This document shows, one piece after another, positions 42,559-51,834 of a DNA stretch of 64,000 nucleotides. Within the stretch, counting starts at the first letter, position 1. Every line of letters begins with the position of its first letter. The notes below the pieces were generated by a model. It was not told where the DNA came from and searched no databases. It saw nothing but the letters and a program-made list of their open reading frames with translations. The stretch lies in assembly GCA_002363865.1 (NCBI GenBank), contig DEWY01000009.1, forward strand, positions 1-64,000, given 5' to 3'. This DNA comes from Caulobacteraceae bacterium UBA3198 (GTDB lineage Bacteria > Pseudomonadota > Alphaproteobacteria > Caulobacterales > Caulobacteraceae). A program made the position numbers and the translations under genes.

Positions 42559-44646
42559 ATGACCCAGCGCCCCACGCCGCCCATCGCCCCCAAACAGCCC
42601 CAGCCTATCGAACAGCTCGGCCGCACCCGCACCGACGACTACGCCTGGATGAAGGACGAGGCCTGGCAGAAGGTCCTGCGTGATCCGGCCGCTCTGCGCG
42701 CCGATATCGCCGATCATCTGAAGGCCGAGAACACCTATACCGAGGCCATGCTGGCCGGGACCAAGGACCTGCAGGCGGCTCTGTTCGCCGAGATGAAGGG
42801 GCGGATCAAGGAAGACGATTCCAGCGTGCCGGCCCCCGACGGCCCCTGGGACTATTATGTCCGCTACCAGGAAGGCGCCCAGCACCCGATCCGCGCGCGG
42901 CGCCCCCGGGGCGGAGAGATCGGCGAGGAGATCCTGCTGGACGAGGAGGCCCTGGCCAAGGGCAAGGCCTATTTCCAGGTGGGCGGCGCCGGCCACAGCC
43001 CCGACCATCGGCTCTATGCCTGGGCCGCCGACGAGCAGGGCTCGGAATACTACACCATCCGCATCCGCGATCTCGTAACCGGCGAGGACCTGCCCCACGC
43101 CATCGAGAGCGCCTATGGCGACTTCACCTTCTCGCCGGACTCCCAATGGCTGTTCTGGATCTGGCGCGACGAGAACGCCCGGCCCGCCAAGGTCTTCCGC
43201 CGGCCCGTCCGCGGCGGCGAGGACGTGCTGGTCTATGAGGAGAAGGACGAGGGGATGTTCCTCGGCGTCGGGACCACGTCGGACGACGCCTATGTGGCGA
43301 TCCATGTGGGCGACCAGGAGACCACCGAGATCTGGATCATCCCGGCGGCCGAGCCCACCGTCGATCCGGCCTGCGTCCAGCCCCGCGAAACCGGCGTCCG
43401 CTACGAGCTCGACCACTGGAGCGACCGCTGGGTGATCCGCACCAACGCCGATGGGGCGGTGGACTTCAAGCTGTGCGTCTCCACCGAGCCCCTGCCGTCC
43501 AGGGCGACCTGGCGCGACTTCGTCCCCCATCAGCCGGGCCGCTACATCACCGGATTTGCGGCCTATGCCGGCCATCTGGTGCGGATGGAGCGGGTCAATG
43601 CGCTGGACCAGATGGCGGTGATGACGAGGGACGGCGCCGAGCACGTGGTCGCCTTCGACGAGGAAGCCTACGCCCTGCACCTGGAAGGCGGACTGGAATA
43701 CGACACGACCCTGACCCGCTTCGTCTACCAGTCGCCCACCACGCCGCGGCAGTGGTTCGACTACGACATGGCCAGCCGCCAGCGCACCTGGCGCAAGACC
43801 CAGGAAATCCCTTCGGGCCATGACGCCGACGCCTATGTCGCCCGCCGGCTCTATGCCCGCGCCGCCGATGGGGAAGAGGTGCCGATCACGCTGCTGATGC
43901 GCCGCGACACGCCGCTGGATGGGAGCGCGCCGCTGATGCTCTACGGCTACGGCTCCTATGGCCACGCCATGGAGCCCAGCTTCTCGATCCGTAACCTCTC
44001 CCTGGTGGACCGGGGCTGGATCTGGGCCACGGCCCATATCCGCGGCGGCTCGGACAAGGGCTGGGGCTGGTTCATGGATGGCCGCAAGGCCAAGAAGACC
44101 AACACCTTCACCGACTTCATCGCCTGCGCCGAACACCTGGTGGCGGAGAACTATGCGACCAAGGGGAAAATCGCGGCTTATGGCGGCTCGGCCGGCGGGA
44201 TGCTGATGGGGGCGGTGGCCAATATGCGCCCCGACCTATGGGGGGCGATCATCGCGGCTGTGCCCTTCGTCGATGTGCTCAACACCATGAGCGATGCGAG
44301 CCTGCCGCTGACCCCGCCGGAATGGCCCGAATGGGGCAATCCCCTGACCGACGCCGAGGCCTATGACGCCATCGTCGCCTACAGCCCCTATGACCAGGTG
44401 GGCGCAAAAGCCTATCCGCCGATCCTGGCCACCGGCGGGCTGTCGGATCCGCGGGTGACCTATTGGGAGCCGGCCAAGTGGGTGGCGCGCCTGCGCGAGC
44501 ACACTACGGCTGAGGCGCCCATCCTGCTGAAGATCAATATGGAGGCCGGCCATGGCGGCGCCTCGGGCCGGTTCGATTTCCTCAAGGAGATCGCGCTCGA
44601 CTACGCCTTCGCCGTCTGGGCCATCGACAAGGGCTGGACCAAATGA
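42559..44646 (+). CDS. ptrB: Oligopeptidase B (S9A family)
   Basis: 695 residues with an N-terminal beta-propeller and a C-terminal alpha/beta hydrolase. The catalytic triad can be placed: S544 in YGGSAGGMLMG, D630 in GGLSDPRV, H665 in EAGHGGASGRF. RTDDYAWMKDE near the start is typical of protease II. It cleaves short peptides after basic residues in the cytosol. Its stop overlaps the start of the GNAT gene. Confidence 0.94.
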   Translation: MTQRPTPPIAPKQPQPIEQLGRTRTDDYAWMKDEAWQKVLRDPAALRADIADHLKAENTYTEAMLAGTKDLQAALFAEMKGRIKEDDSSVPAPDGPWDYYVRYQEGAQHPIRARRPRGGEIGEEILLDEEALAKGKAYFQVGGAGHSPDHRLYAWAADEQGSEYYTIRIRDLVTGEDLPHAIESAYGDFTFSPDSQWLFWIWRDENARPAKVFRRPVRGGEDVLVYEEKDEGMFLGVGTTSDDAYVAIHVGDQETTEIWIIPAAEPTVDPACVQPRETGVRYELDHWSDRWVIRTNADGAVDFKLCVSTEPLPSRATWRDFVPHQPGRYITGFAAYAGHLVRMERVNALDQMAVMTRDGAEHVVAFDEEAYALHLEGGLEYDTTLTRFVYQSPTTPRQWFDYDMASRQRTWRKTQEIPSGHDADAYVARRLYARAADGEEVPITLLMRRDTPLDGSAPLMLYGYGSYGHAMEPSFSIRNLSLVDRGWIWATAHIRGGSDKGWGWFMDGRKAKKTNTFTDFIACAEHLVAENYATKGKIAAYGGSAGGMLMGAVANMRPDLWGAIIAAVPFVDVLNTMSDASLPLTPPEWPEWGNPLTDAEAYDAIVAYSPYDQVGAKAYPPILATGGLSDPRVTYWEPAKWVARLREHTTAEAPILLKINMEAGHGGASGRFDFLKEIALDYAFAVWAIDKGWTK

Positions 44647-45188
44647 TCGTGCGACCGGCCGCCGCCGCCGACATGGCCGCCCTGGCCGAGATCTATGGCC
44701 ACCACGTCCTGCACGGCTTCGGCACCTTCGAAGAAGTCCCGCCCTCTGGCGACGAGCTCAACCAGCGCCGCGAGGCCATCGTCGCCCGCGGCCTGCCCTA
44801 TCTGCTGGCCGAAGATCAGGGGAAGGTCCTCGGCTTCGCCTATGCCGGGCCTTTTCGCCTGCGGGCGGCCTATCGCTACACGGTGGAGGACAGCGTCTAT
44901 GTGGCGCCGGACGCAAAGGCGCGCGGGGTCGGCCGCGCGGTGCTGTCAGGGGTCATCGCGGCCTGCGAGGCCATCGGCATCCGCCAGATAGTGGCGGTGA
45001 TCGGCGACAGCGGTAACGCCGGCTCCATCGGCCTGCATACGGCGCTGGGCTTCTCCCATCAGGGCGTGGGCCTTGGCCTCGGCTACAAGCACGGCCGCTG
45101 GGTGGACATCGTCTGGATGCAGAAGGCGCTGAACGGCGGAATAACCCGCGAGCCGGACGCGCCTGGCTTGGCGCTCAGCGGCGTCTAG
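44643..45188 (+). CDS. GNAT-family N-acetyltransferase, phosphinothricin acetyltransferase type
   Basis: 181 residues. MIVRPAAAADMAALAEIYGHHVL, GTFEEVPPS, YTVEDSVYVAPDAKARGVGRAVLSG (motif A, Arg-rich acetyl-CoA loop) and VIGDSGNAGSIGLHTALGF fit the PAT/Pat-like class, which acetylates methionine sulfone, sulfoximine or related amines. The start overlaps ptrB as ATGA, and the end overlaps the convergent LysR gene by 4 bp. The true substrate cannot be told from sequence. Confidence 0.88.
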   Translation: MIVRPAAAADMAALAEIYGHHVLHGFGTFEEVPPSGDELNQRREAIVARGLPYLLAEDQGKVLGFAYAGPFRLRAAYRYTVEDSVYVAPDAKARGVGRAVLSGVIAACEAIGIRQIVAVIGDSGNAGSIGLHTALGFSHQGVGLGLGYKHGRWVDIVWMQKALNGGITREPDAPGLALSGV

Positions 45189-46090
45189 CCAGCCGCGCCA
45201 TCGAAGGCGATGCTCAGAAACCGCGCGAGCGTCGGGGTCAGGTCGTCCTGGCGCCAGACCAGGCCCGTCTCGAGCAAGGGCGCCTCGCCAGCCAGCTCCA
45301 CATAGCGCACGCCGGTGCGCGCCAGATTGCGCAGGGAGGCCGGCGCCAGGGCCACCCCCATCTCGGCCGAAACGAGACTGATGATGGTCTGCATCTGGAT
45401 GGCTTCCTGGGCGATGCGGACCGCGCCGCCATGGGCGGTGAAGTAGTCCGTCACCAGGTCGTGGAAGGCCGGCGCGGCGCGGCGCGGAAACAGGATCAGC
45501 GGCGACTGGACGATCACCGCCGGGTCGAGCTTGCCCGCCTGGAGCGGCAGGCGGCCCTCGATCAGCCACGCCTCCGGCACCGCGGCCACCAGGGGTTCGA
45601 TCAGCAGCCGGCGATAGGCGAGACCGGCCGGCAGGGCGCCGCTGGGGGCGATGACGACGCCCGCATGGCCCTGGCCCTCCAGCAGGGCAGCGATCTGAAC
45701 CTCGCTGGTGGCCTCGCGCAGGGCGATCTCCACCTCGGGATAGAGAGCCGAATAGCGCCGGACCAGGGCCGGCAGGACGCTGTAGTCGGCGGTGCTGACG
45801 AAGGAGAGCTCCAGGCGCCCCGCCTCCCCGTCCCGCAGTCGCCGGGCGATATCTGGCAAGGCGGCCAGTTCCCCAAGGGCGGCGCGCACATGGGTCAGCA
45901 ACTGGGCCCCGAAGGGCGTCAGCACGACGCTGCGCTTGGTGCGGGCGAACAGGGCCGCACCCAGCTCCCGCTCCAGGGCCTGGATCGACTGGCTGAGCGG
46001 CGGCTGGGTCATGTTCAGCCGCGCCGCGGCCCGGCCGAAATGCAGGGTTTCGGCCACGGCCTCGAAGTGTCGGAGCTGACGGACGTCCAT
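45185..46090 (-). CDS. ilvR: LysR-type regulator, IlvR-like
   Basis: 301 residues. The N-terminal winged helix MDVRQLRHFEAVAETLHFGRAAARLNMTQPPLSQS (read as HFGRAAARLNMTQPPLSQS) and a periplasmic-binding-fold effector domain from about residue 90. It is divergent from ilvD with 98 bp between starts. The same arrangement, ilvR beside ilvD, is known in Caulobacter crescentus, where IlvR activates ilvD. The assignment depends on this context. Confidence 0.85.
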   Translation of the reverse strand: MDVRQLRHFEAVAETLHFGRAAARLNMTQPPLSQSIQALERELGAALFARTKRSVVLTPFGAQLLTHVRAALGELAALPDIARRLRDGEAGRLELSFVSTADYSVLPALVRRYSALYPEVEIALREATSEVQIAALLEGQGHAGVVIAPSGALPAGLAYRRLLIEPLVAAVPEAWLIEGRLPLQAGKLDPAVIVQSPLILFPRRAAPAFHDLVTDYFTAHGGAVRIAQEAIQMQTIISLVSAEMGVALAPASLRNLARTGVRYVELAGEAPLLETGLVWRQDDLTPTLARFLSIAFDGAAG

Positions 46091-46188
46091 GACTGATATC
46101 TACAGCGACCCAATGCGCTTCGAAAAGTATATTTGTCCCGCTATTCAAGCCGAGCTATCGCCTTAGGGGACAGAATAAGGACGCCGCC
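46091..46188. promoter_or_regulatory. ilvR-ilvD divergent promoter and operator region
   Basis: This 98-bp segment is less GC-rich than its surroundings and should contain both promoters and the LysR-type operator. The part CGCTTCGAAAAGTATATT has the AT-rich character expected, but I could not single out a definite T-N11-A box. AAGGA precedes the ilvD ATG by 7 bases. Confidence 0.5.
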
Positions 46189-48036
46189 ATGCCCGCCTAT
46201 CGCTCCCGCACCTCGACCCACGGCCGCAACATGGCCGGCGCCCGGGGCCTGTGGCGCGCCACGGGCATGAAGGATGGCGACTTCGGCAAGCCGATCATCG
46301 CGGTGGTCAACTCCTTCACCCAGTTCGTGCCGGGCCACGTCCACCTGAAGGATCTGGGCCAGCTTGTCGCCCGCGAGATCGAACGCGCCGGCGGCGTGGC
46401 CAAGGAATTCAACACCATCGCCGTCGATGACGGCATCGCCATGGGCCACGACGGCATGCTCTACAGCCTGCCGTCCCGCGAGCTGATCGCCGACAGCGTG
46501 GAATACATGGCCAACGCCCACTGCGTGGACGCCCTGGTCTGCATCTCCAACTGCGACAAGATCACGCCAGGCATGCTGATGGCCTCGCTTCGCCTGAACA
46601 TCCCCACCGTCTTCGTCTCCGGCGGGCCGATGGAGGCCGGCAAGGTCGTCCTGGGCGGCAAGGAAGTGGCGCTGGACCTCGTCGACGCCATGGTGGCGGC
46701 GGCCGACGAGTCCGTTAGCGACGAGGACGTGGCCACCATCGAGCGGTCGGCCTGCCCCACCTGCGGCTCCTGCTCGGGCATGTTCACCGCCAACTCCATG
46801 AATTGCCTGACCGAGGCGCTGGGCCTGTCCCTGCCCGGCAATGGCTCGACCCTGGCCACCCATGCCGACCGCGAGCGCCTGTTCCTGGAGGCCGGCCACC
46901 TGATCGTGGACATCACCAAGCGCTACTACGAGCAGGAGGACGACAGCGTCCTGCCGCGCAACGTGGCCAGCTTCCGGGCCTTCGAGAACGCCATGAGCCT
47001 GGACATCGCCATGGGCGGCTCGACCAATACGGTGCTGCACCTGCTGGCCGCAGCCCACGAGGCCGAGGTGGACTTCACCATGAAGGACATCGACCGCCTG
47101 TCACGCAAGGTGCCGTGCCTGTCCAAGGTCGCGCCGGCCAAGGCCGACGTGCACATGGAGGACGTCCACCGGGCCGGCGGCGTCATGGCCATCCTCGGCC
47201 AGCTGGAGCGCGGCGGCCTGCTGCACACAGACCTGCCGACCATCCATTCCAAGACCATGGGCGAGGCCCTGGAGCGCTGGGACACCAGCCGCACCGAGAG
47301 CGAGGCGGTCCAGACCTTCTTCAAGGCCGCGCCCGGCGGGGTGCCCACCCAGGTGGCCTTCAGCCAGAACCGCCGCTGGAAGGAGCTGGATCTGGACCGC
47401 GAGGGCGGCGTGATCCGCAGCGTTGAGCACGCCTTTTCTCAGGACGGCGGCCTGGCGGTGCTGAGCGGCAACCTGGCGCTGGACGGCTGCATCGTGAAGA
47501 CGGCGGGCGTCGACGACAGCATCCTGGTCTTTTCAGGTCCCGCCCGGGTGTTCGAGAGTCAGGACGACGCCGTCAGCGCCATCCTGACCGGCAAGATCGT
47601 GGCCGGGGACGTGGTGGTCATCCGCTATGAAGGTCCCCGCGGCGGGCCGGGCATGCAGGAGATGCTCTATCCCACCAGCTATCTGAAATCGAAGGGCCTG
47701 GGGAAGGCCTGCGCTCTGATCACCGACGGCCGCTTCTCGGGCGGCACCTCAGGCCTCTCCATCGGCCACGTCTCACCCGAAGCCGCCGAGGGCGGCATGA
47801 TCGGCCTGGTCGAGAACGGCGACCGGATCGAGATCGACATTCCCAACCGAACCATCCGCCTGGCAGTGGACGACGCGGTCCTGGCGAGCCGGCGCACGGC
47901 CATGGAGGCCCGCGGCCCCGAGGCCTGGCATCCCGGTCCCCGCAAACGCAAGGTCACTCCGGCGCTGCGGGCCTATGCGGCCTTCACCACCAGCGCCGCC
48001 CGCGGCGCCGTGCGGGACGTGGACCAGAAGCGCTAG
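46189..48036 (+). CDS. ilvD: Dihydroxy-acid dehydratase
   Basis: 615 residues, the length of the E. coli-type enzyme. Fe-S cluster cysteines are visible: C122 in SNCDKITPGM and C195 within CPTCGSCSGMFTANS. AMGGSTNTVLHLLA and RFSGGTSGLSIGHVSPEA are diagnostic. It converts dihydroxyisovalerate and dihydroxymethylvalerate in branched-chain amino acid synthesis. It is divergently regulated by the LysR gene beside it. Confidence 0.96.
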   Translation: MPAYRSRTSTHGRNMAGARGLWRATGMKDGDFGKPIIAVVNSFTQFVPGHVHLKDLGQLVAREIERAGGVAKEFNTIAVDDGIAMGHDGMLYSLPSRELIADSVEYMANAHCVDALVCISNCDKITPGMLMASLRLNIPTVFVSGGPMEAGKVVLGGKEVALDLVDAMVAAADESVSDEDVATIERSACPTCGSCSGMFTANSMNCLTEALGLSLPGNGSTLATHADRERLFLEAGHLIVDITKRYYEQEDDSVLPRNVASFRAFENAMSLDIAMGGSTNTVLHLLAAAHEAEVDFTMKDIDRLSRKVPCLSKVAPAKADVHMEDVHRAGGVMAILGQLERGGLLHTDLPTIHSKTMGEALERWDTSRTESEAVQTFFKAAPGGVPTQVAFSQNRRWKELDLDREGGVIRSVEHAFSQDGGLAVLSGNLALDGCIVKTAGVDDSILVFSGPARVFESQDDAVSAILTGKIVAGDVVVIRYEGPRGGPGMQEMLYPTSYLKSKGLGKACALITDGRFSGGTSGLSIGHVSPEAAEGGMIGLVENGDRIEIDIPNRTIRLAVDDAVLASRRTAMEARGPEAWHPGPRKRKVTPALRAYAAFTTSAARGAVRDVDQKR

Positions 48037-48077
48037 GCCGCCCTGATCTGGCCATGTCCGGGGGCGAGGATGACGGC

Positions 48078-48488
48078 ATGAACGCCATCGCCCTCGCCGC
48101 CGCCCTGTCTGTCGCCGCCTTCGCCGGCGCAGCGCTGGCCGAGGACGGCCCCATCGCCACCGGCCGTGCGGGCGATCCGCCCACCACCCAGGCCCCGGCG
48201 GCCCCGATCAGCCCAGGGCTCGAGCCCACCCTGCGGACTGAAGCCCCTGGCGACTGGGCCAGGCGCGTCATGGCCGGTGAGCCGGCCCCCGAAGAGGTGG
48301 CTCAGGCGCAGCGAGGCCGTTGTCCGACCCGCGTCGACCAACGCCCCCACGGCGAAGTCTGGGCAGGCGTCGGCACCGGCGGCTATCGCGAGGTCGGCGG
48401 CGTGGTCACCCAGCCCATCGGCGACTGCGCCACCGTCACCATCGGCATGAGCCGCACCGAGGGCCGCTTCGCGAGGCCCCGCTTCTAG
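48078..48488 (+). CDS. Small exported hypothetical protein
   Basis: 136 residues from MNAIALAAALSVAAFAGAALAED, a clean signal peptide preceded by GAGG. The mature part is Pro/Ala/Gly-rich with two Cys (RGRCPTRVDQ and PIGDCATVTIG), probably a disulfide. GEVWAGVGTGGYREVGGVV looks like short beta strands. No known family. It follows ilvD by 41 bp on the same strand but is probably unrelated in function. Confidence 0.68.
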   Translation: MNAIALAAALSVAAFAGAALAEDGPIATGRAGDPPTTQAPAAPISPGLEPTLRTEAPGDWARRVMAGEPAPEEVAQAQRGRCPTRVDQRPHGEVWAGVGTGGYREVGGVVTQPIGDCATVTIGMSRTEGRFARPRF

Positions 48489-48572
48489 CCTCCCAGAGGC
48501 GATGCGCCGCAGCGGTGATTCCGTTGCGCGGTCCGACGCGCTAGGCTGACGGCTCGTCACCAAGGAGCCGCC

Positions 48573-49184
48573 ATGTCCCCGCCCTCGATCCCCCGCCGCA
48601 GTCTGGTTCTGGGCGCAGGCCTGGTCATGGGCGCCCCGCAGCTGGTCCTGGCCCAGGGCGCCAAGCCGCGGGTGACCATGAAGACCACCCAGGGGACCAT
48701 CGTCATCGAGCTGGAGGACAAGAAGGCGCCCCTGACCAGCGCCAACTTCCTCCGCTATGTGGACGCCAAGGCCTATGATGGCGGCAGCTTCTTCCGCGCC
48801 GCCCGCAGCGAGTGGGCGCCCACCGAAGGCACCATCGTCGCCCAGCCCCCGGCCAAGTCCCGCCCCTTCGCCCCCATTCGCCATGAAAGCACGACCATGA
48901 CGGGCCTGAGCCACGTCCATGGGGCGGTCTCGCTCGGCCGGTTCGCCCCGGGGACGGCCACCAGCACCTTCTTCATCTGCCTGGGCGACCAGACCTTCCT
49001 GGACGCCCAGCCGGGCCAGCCCGGCGACAATCTGGGCTATGCGGTGTTCGGCAAGGTGGTCTCAGGCATGCCCAACGCTCAGAAGATCCTGGCCCAGCCC
49101 ACCGGCGGCGAGACCAAGTTCGCCGACCAGAAGGACGAGTGGCTGAAGAAGCCGGTGATCATCGAAACCCTGCGTCGGGTCTGA
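48573..49184 (+). CDS. Cyclophilin-type peptidylprolyl isomerase, exported
   Basis: 203 residues. The N-terminus PRRSLVLGAGLVMGA has a twin-arginine-like RR and a hydrophobic stretch ending in LAQG, so Tat export or a Sec signal is likely. Cyclophilin motifs: IVIELEDKKAPLTSANFLRY, GGSFFRAARSEW, HGAVSLGRF, STFFICLGDQ and NLGYAVFGKVVSGM. The catalytic Arg is in FFRAARS. It helps fold periplasmic proteins. Confidence 0.9.
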   Translation: MSPPSIPRRSLVLGAGLVMGAPQLVLAQGAKPRVTMKTTQGTIVIELEDKKAPLTSANFLRYVDAKAYDGGSFFRAARSEWAPTEGTIVAQPPAKSRPFAPIRHESTTMTGLSHVHGAVSLGRFAPGTATSTFFICLGDQTFLDAQPGQPGDNLGYAVFGKVVSGMPNAQKILAQPTGGETKFADQKDEWLKKPVIIETLRRV

Positions 49185-49209
49185 CGCCGCATCCCCTCAG
49201 GCCTCCGCC

Positions 49210-49914
49210 ATGTGCAACGAATATCAGAAGCGGATCGCCCGCGGTCCGCTCACCGAGCGCTTTTCCGAGATCAACATCCCCATTCGCTGGGCCGACGCCG
49301 AGCCGAACCGGGACCTGGACGAGCCGATCCGGCCCACAGACCGGGCGACCATCCTGCGCGCCGCAGATCCCGGCGATCCCGCATCGGGGCTGGAGGGCCT
49401 GGAGATGCGCTGGTGGCTTGTCCCCGCCTTTCACCGCGGCCCGCTGAGCGCCTGGCGCAGCATGTGCACCAATGCGCGGATCGAGACGGTGGACACCGCG
49501 CCCACCTTCCGCGAGGCCTATCGGCGCCGGCGCTGCCTCGTGCCCCTGACCAGCTTCATCGAGTATTCTGAACCCCCCGGTTGGAAGAAGGGCAAGCCCA
49601 AGACCCGCCATGAGATCAGCTGGGCGAACGAGGATGTCCGGGTCTTCGCGGGCCTGTGGGAGCGCTCGACGCCGGAGGATCAGCCAGACGGCCTGGAGAC
49701 CTTCGCCTTCGTCACGGCGCCCGCCCCGACCGACATCGCCCCTTTCCACGACCGCGCGCCGCCGACGCTCAGCCTGGCCCAGGGCCTGGCCTGGCTGGAC
49801 CTGGAAGGTCCTGGCAAGGCGCTGTTGGAGGACCTGCCCGGTCCTGGCGCCTATCAGGTAGCCGAGCGGCCGCGGGACCAGCTGATGACGCCTGAGATGC
49901 GTCGCCTGCTCTGA
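49210..49914 (+). CDS. SRAP-domain (YedK/HMCES-like) protein
   Basis: 234 residues beginning MCNEYQKR; C2 is the Cys that forms a thiazolidine link with abasic sites after Met removal. Other active-site parts are visible: NARIETVDTAPTFREAYRRRRCLVP, FIEYSE and HDRAPPTLS. The family protects abasic sites in single-stranded DNA as a covalent suicide enzyme. Length is normal. It stands 25 bp after the cyclophilin gene and convergent with the DUF2256 gene. Confidence 0.92.
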   Translation: MCNEYQKRIARGPLTERFSEINIPIRWADAEPNRDLDEPIRPTDRATILRAADPGDPASGLEGLEMRWWLVPAFHRGPLSAWRSMCTNARIETVDTAPTFREAYRRRRCLVPLTSFIEYSEPPGWKKGKPKTRHEISWANEDVRVFAGLWERSTPEDQPDGLETFAFVTAPAPTDIAPFHDRAPPTLSLAQGLAWLDLEGPGKALLEDLPGPGAYQVAERPRDQLMTPEMRRLL

Positions 49915-49923
49915 AGCGGGCGC

Positions 49924-50082
49924 TCAGCTCTCTGGACCCGGCGGTTTGGCGGCCCGGCAGCGGTCGGAGCAGTATTTCACCTGCGGCCAGTCCCGCGCCC
50001 ACTTCCGACGCCAGGCGAAGGGCCGTCCGCAGGCGGCGCAGACCTTGGTCGGCAGGTCGGCCTTCTGGCGCATCCTGGCCAT
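49924..50082 (-). CDS. DUF2256-family small zinc-ribbon-like protein
   Basis: 52 residues, read directly from the minus strand: starts MARMRQKADLPTKVCAACG, continues RPFAWRRKWARDWPQVKYC and ends SDRCRAAKPPGPES. Four Cys in the pattern CxxC...CSDRC and the WRRKW core match DUF2256. A second Met four codons in (50073) could be used. The gene begins 7 bp after the stop of the UbiB-family gene on the same strand and stops 9 bp from the convergent SRAP gene. Function unknown; a small metal-binding protein is likely. Confidence 0.85.
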   Translation of the reverse strand: MARMRQKADLPTKVCAACGRPFAWRRKWARDWPQVKYCSDRCRAAKPPGPES

Positions 50083-50089
50083 CGGGACG

Positions 50090-51430
50090 TCAGCCTTGAT
50101 CCGAGCCGATAGGCGCGGCCTCGACCATTTCGGCCACCATGTCGCGCAGGGGCAGGCGCGCCCTCAGGCGGATGGCCAGCAGGGCCATGCCGCTGACCTT
50201 GCGTTGCACAAACAGGGTCTCGGCCGGCGGGGCGTGCCAGGCGGCCCGGTCTGCGGCGATGGCTTCGGCTGGGGCTCGCACCTGTTCCACAAAGGCGCGG
50301 TCGGCGAAGTCGAACAGACCGGGGCGGCCCAGGTGGCGCAGCAGGACCCCGATCATCTCGTCGATGGCGCGGCCATGGCGCTGCAGCAAGACCGGCGACA
50401 GAAAGCCCGCCTCCACCAGGGCCCGGCGCAGGCCCGGCAGGTCCTCGGACAGCCCCGCCTGCGCCACGCGGCGATAGGCCGCCGTTGTGTGGTCGCTCAC
50501 CGCCATGGCCGCGCCGAAGTCCAGCAGCACGATCTTCTGGGTCTTCGCCTGCCAGCGGTAATTGGCGAAGTTGGGATCGGTCTGCATGTAGCCGAACGCG
50601 AACAGCTCCCGCAGGGCGAGGCCGATGAGGGCGCCCATGGCGCCGTCGCGGACGGCCTGGGGGGTGGCCTGCAGCGTCTCGATAGGATCGCCGGGGATGT
50701 AGTCCATGACCAGCACCCGCTCGCGACTCAGCTCCTCCAACGGCTCGGGCACGAGGAAGGCCGGGTCGTCGGCCAGCAGGGCGCGGTAGCGGCGAATCTG
50801 GTCGGCCTCACGGCGGTAGTCCGCCTCCTCATGCAACTGGCGCTTGGCGTGGGCCAGCAGGGGGCCGATGTCGAGACCGCCGGGCAGCAGGCCCGACATG
50901 CGAAGCAGGCTCGCCACATTGTCCACATCGGCGTCGATACTGGCCGCCACACCTGGATACTGCACCTTGATGGCCAGCTGGCGGCCGTCGCGCAGGGTGG
51001 CGCGATGGACCTGGCCGATGGAGGCCGCGGCGATGGGCGTGGTCTCGAACTGGGCGAATCGCCGTCGCCAGTCCGGCCCCCAGGCGGCTTCCAAAACCCG
51101 ATGCAGCTGGGCCGGGGGCATGAAGTGGGCCGCGTCGCGCAGACGGCCCAGGATCGCCGTGAGCTCCGGCGGCAGGACGTCGCCGCCGTCCATGGAGATC
51201 ATCTGGCCAAGCTTCATCGCCGCCCCGCGCAGACGCGACAGCTGCTCTGTCACCCGCAGGGCGTTGGCCGGGGTCAGCATCAGGTCAGACAGGCGCGGGC
51301 GCTGGCCATCAGCCAGCCGGCGCGCGCCCTCGGCGATCATGCCCCCGGCCACGCCGCCAGCGAGCTGGCCAAAGGAGGCCAGCCGGGCCATCCGGCCCGA
51401 AGGCACCTTGCGATATCGCGATTGCGTCAT
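50090..51430 (-). CDS. ABC1/UbiB-family atypical kinase
   Basis: 446 residues. The KxGQ motif is present in RGAAMKLGQMISMDG, followed by AAASIGQVHRATL (Ala-rich nucleotide loop), the Lys in LAIKVQYPGV, MDYIPGDPIE and LLDFGAAMAV. These are the hallmarks of the UbiB/Coq8 group, which supports ubiquinone synthesis or lipid transport. There are no C-terminal transmembrane helices like those of E. coli UbiB, so this is more like the shorter AarF/ABC1 proteins. It precedes the DUF2256 gene by 7 bp. Confidence 0.87.
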   Translation of the reverse strand: MTQSRYRKVPSGRMARLASFGQLAGGVAGGMIAEGARRLADGQRPRLSDLMLTPANALRVTEQLSRLRGAAMKLGQMISMDGGDVLPPELTAILGRLRDAAHFMPPAQLHRVLEAAWGPDWRRRFAQFETTPIAAASIGQVHRATLRDGRQLAIKVQYPGVAASIDADVDNVASLLRMSGLLPGGLDIGPLLAHAKRQLHEEADYRREADQIRRYRALLADDPAFLVPEPLEELSRERVLVMDYIPGDPIETLQATPQAVRDGAMGALIGLALRELFAFGYMQTDPNFANYRWQAKTQKIVLLDFGAAMAVSDHTTAAYRRVAQAGLSEDLPGLRRALVEAGFLSPVLLQRHGRAIDEMIGVLLRHLGRPGLFDFADRAFVEQVRAPAEAIAADRAAWHAPPAETLFVQRKVSGMALLAIRLRARLPLRDMVAEMVEAAPIGSDQG

Positions 51431-51631
51431 TCCCGCCGATCCTTGGGCCCGCCCCCGGACGGGTTCGGAGCCGCCATCGACCCGACCCTCGTCCCGACGG
51501 CGCAGGCGAGCTTCACAGGCGATGTGGTGACGCGCTCAAGACATGGCCAGGGCGCGCAGATGTCGCGGCGGCGAAAGGTGTTGAGGGTGTTGAGGCTGGG
51601 CCGGCGCGAGGCCGCGACGGGCTTGAAACCT

Positions 51632-51705
51632 TGGCTGGGGAACTAGGACTCGAACCTAGAATGACGGTACCAAAAACCGCTGTGTTACCATTACACCATT
51701 CCCCA
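51632..51705 (-). tRNA. tRNA-Gln (anticodon UUG)
   Basis: On the minus strand the acceptor arms TGGGGAA and TTCCCCA pair, the D-arm is GTGTAATGGTAACAC, and the anticodon arm is GCGGT-TTTTGGT-ACCGT with anticodon TTG. A GGTTCGAGTCC T-arm follows, and the CCA end is encoded. Length is 74 nt including CCA. Confidence 0.95.
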
Positions 51706-51748
51706 GCAGGAACGGCAGCGGAGGGTGTCCCCCCGCGGCGAGGGCGTG

Positions 51749-51777
51749 GGAATAGCAAAAGCCGATTCCAGATGCAA
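51749..51777 (-). promoter_or_regulatory. Possible promoter of the tRNA-Gln gene
   Basis: On the minus strand TTGCAT and TATTCC are separated by 17 bp, a sigma-70-like arrangement. The -10-like hexamer lies 44 bp from the tRNA 5' end, which leaves a short leader to be processed. Confidence 0.45.
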
Positions 51778-51792
51778 CGGCCGTGCAGTCGC

Positions 51793-51821
51793 TTGCGGGC
51801 CTGAAATCGCTCCTCTATAAG
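51793..51821 (+). promoter_or_regulatory. Promoter of the tRNA-Pro gene
   Basis: TTGCGG at 51793-51798 and TATAAG at 51816-51821 with a 17-bp spacer form a good sigma-70-type promoter. The -10 element ends 13 bp before the tRNA start. Confidence 0.65.
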
Positions 51822-51834
51822 GCCGCCTCCAAGT

